NCBI RefSeq assembly: GCF_000321225.1 | Contig: NW_004452114.1 | Location: 72,158 to 136,157, forward strand | Length of the DNA stretch: 64,000 nucleotides | Reading direction: 5' to 3' | DNA from: Odobenus rosmarus divergens | Lineage: Eukaryota; Chordata; Mammalia; Carnivora; Odobenidae | Part shown: piece by piece, positions 59,791-64,000 of the stretch | How the letters are laid out: the number at the start of each line of letters is the position of its first letter | Position numbering within the stretch: the stretch's first letter is position 1 | Notes under the pieces: model-generated | The model's input: only the letters and a program-made list of their open reading frames with translations | Databases searched by the model: none | Told to the model about the DNA's origin: nothing | Position numbers and translations under genes: made by a program

Positions 59791-60075
59791 GGGGCACCTG
59801 GGTAGCTCAATCGGTTAAGCATTTGCCTTTGGCTCAGATCATTACCTCAGCATCTTGAGATCCCGCATTGGGCTCCCTGCTTGGCAGGGTGTCTGCTTCT
59901 CCCTCTCCCTCTGCCTGCCACTGCCCCCGCCCCCTTGGTTTGTGCTCTCTCTCTTGCTCTCTTTCCCAAATAAATAAAATCTTNNNNNNNNNNNNNNNNN
60001 NNNNNNNNNNNNNNNNNNNNNNNNNNNNNNNNNCTCTCTTTCCCAAATAAATAAAATCTTAAAAAAAAAAAAAAA
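59791..60075 (+). mobile_element. Can-SINE containing an assembly gap
   Basis: The head is 'ggggcacctgggtagctcaa', followed by the tRNA-like part and CT-rich half up to 59983, then N, then the tail and A15 run. Flanks 'aagattttct' (59781-59790) and 'aagatttcct' after the tail form a near-perfect target-site duplication. Without the gap and the doubled 27 bp the element would have about the normal length. Confidence 0.92.
59984..60033. other. Assembly gap of 50 N
   Basis: Exactly 50 N are present. The 27 bases before the gap (59957-59983) and the 27 bases after it (60034-60060) are identical, starting CTCTCTTTCCC and ending AAAATCTT. The gap size looks like a placeholder. Confidence 0.98.
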
Positions 60076-60999
60076 GATTTCCTATTTCTTGGATTCAAGA
60101 TTCATTATTCAATCTTGGTAACTTGTGCGTTTTTAAGAATTATCTGTTTTTTTTTTTTCTCTAAGTTATCTGATTTGTTAGTATATAATTGTTTATAGTA
60201 ATCTGTAGTGTGAGCTATCACACTGTATTTCTGTGGTCATCTGTTGTACTATCTTCCCTTCCATTTCTCATTTTAGTTTTTGAGACTTCTCTCTTTTTTT
60301 TTTCTTAATCAATGTAGTTAAAGCATTGTCCATTTTGTGTATTTTTTTGGAAAAAATGGTAATTACTTTCAATATTATGTTATGGTTTATTCTGATCTCC
60401 ATTTTATTCATTTCTGATTTTTCTTTGTTATTTCCTTCCTCCACTAAATTTTGGCTTTCTTCTTCTTGTAGTTCCATGGGGTGGAATGTTGTTTATTTGA
60501 ACATTTTTTTTCTTAATAAAAGCATTTTTAGCATAAATTTCACTCGAACATCTGCTTTTGCTGCATCTCATAGATTTTGGAATACTGTGTTTTTTCTTTT
60601 GTTTTAAACATATTTTGATTTGCCATTTGATTTCTTATTTGGCCCACTGCTTGTACAGCAGTGTGTTATTTAATATTTACATATTAAATATTTAATATTT
60701 ACATTGTACATATTCCAACTTGTTTTATTGCTGATCTTTAGTTTTGTACCATTGTGGTTGGAAAATATACTTGATATGATTTCAGGTTCTTAAATTTGTA
60801 ATATTTGTTATGCCTCTTTTTATGTGATTTAACCATGGGATTCTTCTGTGGGTAGTTGAAGAAAATGTGCATTCTGTTTTTCTTGAATGGAATGTTTTAT
60901 ATATATCTCCTAGAACCATGTATTCTGATATATGCTTCAAGTAAAAAATGTTCCTGTTGAAAAAAATAACTTTAACTGAGGATACTCATTTAAAATAAA

Positions 61000-61175
61000 A
61001 CATCAGAGAGGAGGTGTTTGGGGGGATGGTGAAGTAGATAAAGAGTATACTTATGATGATCACTGAGTAGTGATGTATATAACTGTTGAATCACTATATT
61101 GTATACCTGAAACTAATGTAACACTGTATGTTAACTATACTGGAATTAAAATAAAAGAAATTAATAAAAAATAGA
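61000..61175 (+). mobile_element. Carnivore L1 3'UTR end
   Basis: The sequence 'ggggggatggtgaagtagat', then 'tgatcactgagtagtgatgt', 'ctgaaactaatgtaacactg' and 'tatgttaactatactggaat' is the L1 3' terminus, with an A-rich tail. It is 5'-truncated. Confidence 0.85.
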
Positions 61176-61184
61176 AAAGCCTTC

Positions 61185-63560
61185 AATGAGGAATTATCAA
61201 CATGCTTGCATAAAAATGAAAAGTAGAAAGCCTCAGCAAAGAAAAAGAAGATATGAAGAAGAGCCAAATCAACATTTTAGAATTTAAAATATAGCAAATA
61301 AAATAAAAAACTAAAAGGAAAGCTCAAGGACAGAATGGAGGACGGAATCAGTGATAGAAAAATAAAAGTTACCCCCAAATTTGAACAGCACAGAGAAAAC
61401 AAACAAAAAATAATAATTAACAAAACCTCAGGAATCTGTGGCACTGTAAGAAAAGATCCAACATTCGTGTCCTTAGAAAGCAAGGTTAAATGACTTAACT
61501 TTCCAAATTTGGAAAAAGATCTCCAAAAAGATAAATCCAAAGAAATTCTACCAAGATCCATCATAGTCAAACTTCTGAATATGAAGGAAAAAGAAAAATC
61601 TTGAAAGCAGCAAGAGAGAAATGACACCATACTTATAGTGAAAAAATAATTTAATAACCAGTGGATTTGTCATTAGAAACCATGAAGTCGGAAGAAAGAG
61701 GCACACATTTTTTAAGTGCTTAATGGAAGGAACCATCAATCCAGAATCCTATATCTAGTGAAAACATCCTGAATGAAGGGGATCTTGAGACATTTTTACA
61801 TGAAAGAAAAGTAAGAGAATTTGTAGCCAGCAGAACTACCTGAAAGTAATTGGCAAATGCAGTTGTCTAAACAAAAAGAAAAAAAAGCAAGATCATGGAA
61901 TATCAGTAAGAAAAAAGAACAACAGAAAAAGTAAAATACGATAAATACATTTTCCTTCCCTTGAGATTTCCAAAGTATGTTTGAGTATTAAAGTAGAATA
62001 TAATATTGTCTTATGTGATTCCACACAAACATAAAGGAAACATTTAAGACGTTTATAAACAGGTGGTAATATTCTTCACTACACTCAAACTGGTAAAACG
62101 TTAATACCAGTAGATGACAGTGTTATGTGTATATATAATGCAATACCTAGAGCAACCACTTAAAAAGCTTTACAAAGAGATACATTCAAAAACACTAAAG
62201 ATAAACCAAAATGGAATTCTAAAAAATATGCAAGTAATCCTCAAGAAGGGAAAAGAAAATGAAAAAGAACAAACGGAAAACAAGACACTTAAACTCTAAT
62301 ATATCAATAATTGCATGAAATATCTATGGGCTATACCAATTTAGAGACAGAGTTTGGCAGTTGGCTTTCAAAACATGACCTAACTATATGCTGTCCACAA
62401 GAAACTCATCAAACACAATGATATAGGTATGTTGATAGTAAAGAATGGAAAAAGATATCAGGCAAACATTAATTGAAGGAAAGGAGAAGTGGTTATATTA
62501 ATACCAGATAAAGTTAACTTCAAAGAATGTTAAATTACTAAAGAGATGAACATCACATAATGATAAAAATGTTAGTCTCCTGAAAAGACATAGCAATCCT
62601 AAATGTGTATGCACCAAACCACAAAGCTCAAATATATGAAACAAAAACTAATAAAAATGAAAGAGAAAACAGACAAGTCCACAATTATAGTTGGAGATGC
62701 TAACAACCATCCCTCAACAATTAATAGACAAAAAATCAAAAGGATATGGAAGAACTCAACAACAACATCAACCAATAGACTCTAATAGACATTATTAGGC
62801 ACTGCATCTACCAATAGCAGAATGTACATCTTTTCAATTTCCAAGTGCACACATACAAAGATAGCCCATATCCTGGCCCATAAAACATTAGTCAACAAAT
62901 TTAAAGAATTAAAATCCCATGACCACAATGAAATCAATTAGAAACTAATAACAGAAAGATGATAAGAAAATCTCCAAATACATGGGAACTAAACAACATG
63001 TTTCTGAGTAATATATGGGTCAAATAGAAAGTCTCAAGGGAAGTAAAATAAAATTACATTGAATAAAAATGAAATAAAATTGTAACATCAATATTTGTGG
63101 AACAGAGAGAAAGCAGTAATGAGGGAATATTTATAGCACTACATGCTTACATTAGAGAAGATGAAAAATTCCATATCAATAATTGAAAATCTCATCACTA
63201 ACCCAAAGCAAGGAAGGAAATAACAAATGTAACAGCAGACCATATGAAAATACCAAAACAACAGAGAAAATTATGAACTAAAAAATTGTTTATTTGACGA
63301 GATCAAAAACATTGATGAACATCTAGCCAGACACACAACAAAAAGTGAGAAGACAGAAATTACTAATATCAGGAATGAAATGAAGGATATCACTACTGAC
63401 TCTACCCTCATTAAGAGGGCAATGAGGGAATACAACACACATTTTCGTGAAATGAATTCCTCAAAACACACAACTACAACTCATGCAATAAAACTGGTGA
63501 AAAACACATATATAGATCAATGGAATAGAACAGGGAACCCAGAAATAGATAAAATCTGAA
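61185..63560 (+). mobile_element. Ancient L1, ORF1 end into ORF2
   Basis: ORF1-like sequence ('ttgaaagcagcaagagagaa', 'agaatcctatatctagtgaa', 'gtagccagcagaactacc') is followed by ORF2 endonuclease-like sequence ('atgacctaactatatgctgt', 'aatgtgtatgcaccaaacca') and the start of the reverse transcriptase ('ggaatagaacagggaaccca'). All frames are broken. Confidence 0.78.
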
Positions 63561-63900
63561 TATCTGATATTTTTTATATAGTTGAAATATAACATCATAA
63601 AATTTGAGGTGAACAGCCTTTTGATTTGATACATTTATATTGTAATATGATCATTATCATAGCTTTTGCTAACACCTCTGTCACAGCACATATGATCATT
63701 TCTTTTTTCTGATGAGAACAATTAAGGTCTAACATCCTAGCAATTTTGATGTATACAATACAGTACTGCTGACTATAATCACCATGCTGTACATTAGATC
63801 CCCAGAACTTATTCATTGCAAGTGTGTACCCTGTGACCAAAATCTCCCAATTCCTCTGCCACCACCCCGAGCTCCTGGTAACCACCATTCTACTCCAAAC
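63561..63900 (-). mobile_element. Old L1 3'UTR, antisense
   Basis: The sequence 'tatagttgaaatataacatc', then 'gtatacaatacagtactgct', 'caccatgctgtacattagat', 'ccccagaacttattcattgc' and 'ctggtaaccaccattctact' is the complement of the L1 3'UTR type also present in sense at 33228. A 97-codon minus-strand frame here is noise. Confidence 0.78.
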
Positions 63901-63924
63901 TGAATCAATCTCCTTATTCTTTAT

Positions 63925-64000
63925 TGGATTGTTTAGATTTTTTTGTATCTTTTTGATTCAGTCTTGGAAAGTTGTATGTTTCTAGGAATTTATCCATTTC
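63925..64000 (-). mobile_element. L1 ORF2 antisense, cut by window end
   Basis: The sequence 'gattcagtcttggaaagttg' followed by 'tttctaggaatttatccatt' is the antisense of L1 ORF2. It continues beyond the window. Confidence 0.8.

Larger units (their letters stand above)
59546..60970 (-). mobile_element. L1 ORF2 antisense, split by SINE and gap
   Basis: The antisense ORF2 series is long and in order: 'tggtatcagggtagtactgg', 'cctcatggaatgattttgaa', then after the SINE 'tctttttttttttcttaatc', 'gcatctcatagattttggaa', 'ttggcccactgcttgtacag', 'accattgtggttggaaaata'. It is decayed, of old L1 type. Its orientation is opposite to the ORF2 start just left of it. Confidence 0.85.

Noticed and set aside
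59150..60970. A single twin-primed L1 made of the sense ORF2 start and the adjacent antisense ORF2
   Set aside because: The order of inverted and direct parts is the reverse of what twin priming gives for either orientation, so two separate fragments are more likely.
1..64000. CRISPR array, operon or other bacterial-type defence system
   Set aside because: No regularly spaced direct repeats with unique spacers and no prokaryotic gene arrangement exist. The window is mammalian repeat-rich DNA.

Overview
This window looks like nuclear, intergenic or deep-intronic DNA from a carnivoran mammal, most likely an arctoid (bear, seal or mustelid side). The diagnostic feature is about fifteen tRNA-Lys-derived Can-SINE copies. 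They carry the 'gcgcctgggtggctcag' head, the CT-rich 3' half and the 'aaataaaatctt' tail. Several belong to the long variant whose complement reads 'aacacaagcaggggga', which I associate with arctoid genomes (from memory, not checked). There is no sign of bacterial-type gene organisation, and I found no intact host protein-coding or RNA gene.

Layout: 1-10 kb holds an L1 3' end, two copies of one Tigger-like DNA transposon in opposite orientations, an L2, and an old L1 broken by two serial SINEs and a 543-bp element with perfect 14-bp terminal inverted repeats. 10.8-16.1 kb is a nest: an MLT1-type LTR split by an L1, which is split by a second, 5'-inverted L1, which in turn holds SINEs and a 195-bp CTTT tract. 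16.6-17.4 kb is a carnivore L1 3' end. 18-20 kb holds a recent SINE and two L2 pieces. 20.6-24.4 kb shows little recognisable repeat. 25-36 kb is almost entirely L1-derived. It contains a 5'-truncated processed pseudogene of ACP1 (low-molecular-weight protein tyrosine phosphatase) at about 26.8-27.2 kb. It also contains a 2.2-kb composite LINE (L1 5'UTR, ORF1, about 360 bp of non-L1 sequence, L1 3'UTR) flanked by a 16-bp target-site duplication at 28904-31118. 36.2-44.5 kb is comparatively unique and includes an MLT1 LTR and a more GC-rich patch. 44.5-56 kb has a 65-bp L1 insertion, ORF1-like LINE remnants, MIRs, L2s, a 39-bp-period minisatellite and a SINE. 56.9-64 kb is again dense L1, with a 50-N assembly gap at 59984-60033.

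No working biological system emerges. The interest lies in retrotransposition archaeology (the ACP1 retrocopy, the composite LINE, nested and inverted L1s, the TIR element) and in a probably spurious assembly gap whose two sides repeat the same 27 bases. Repeat family names come from recognition by eye against remembered consensus sequences, so boundaries of ancient elements are approximate; those with target-site duplications are exact to a few bases.
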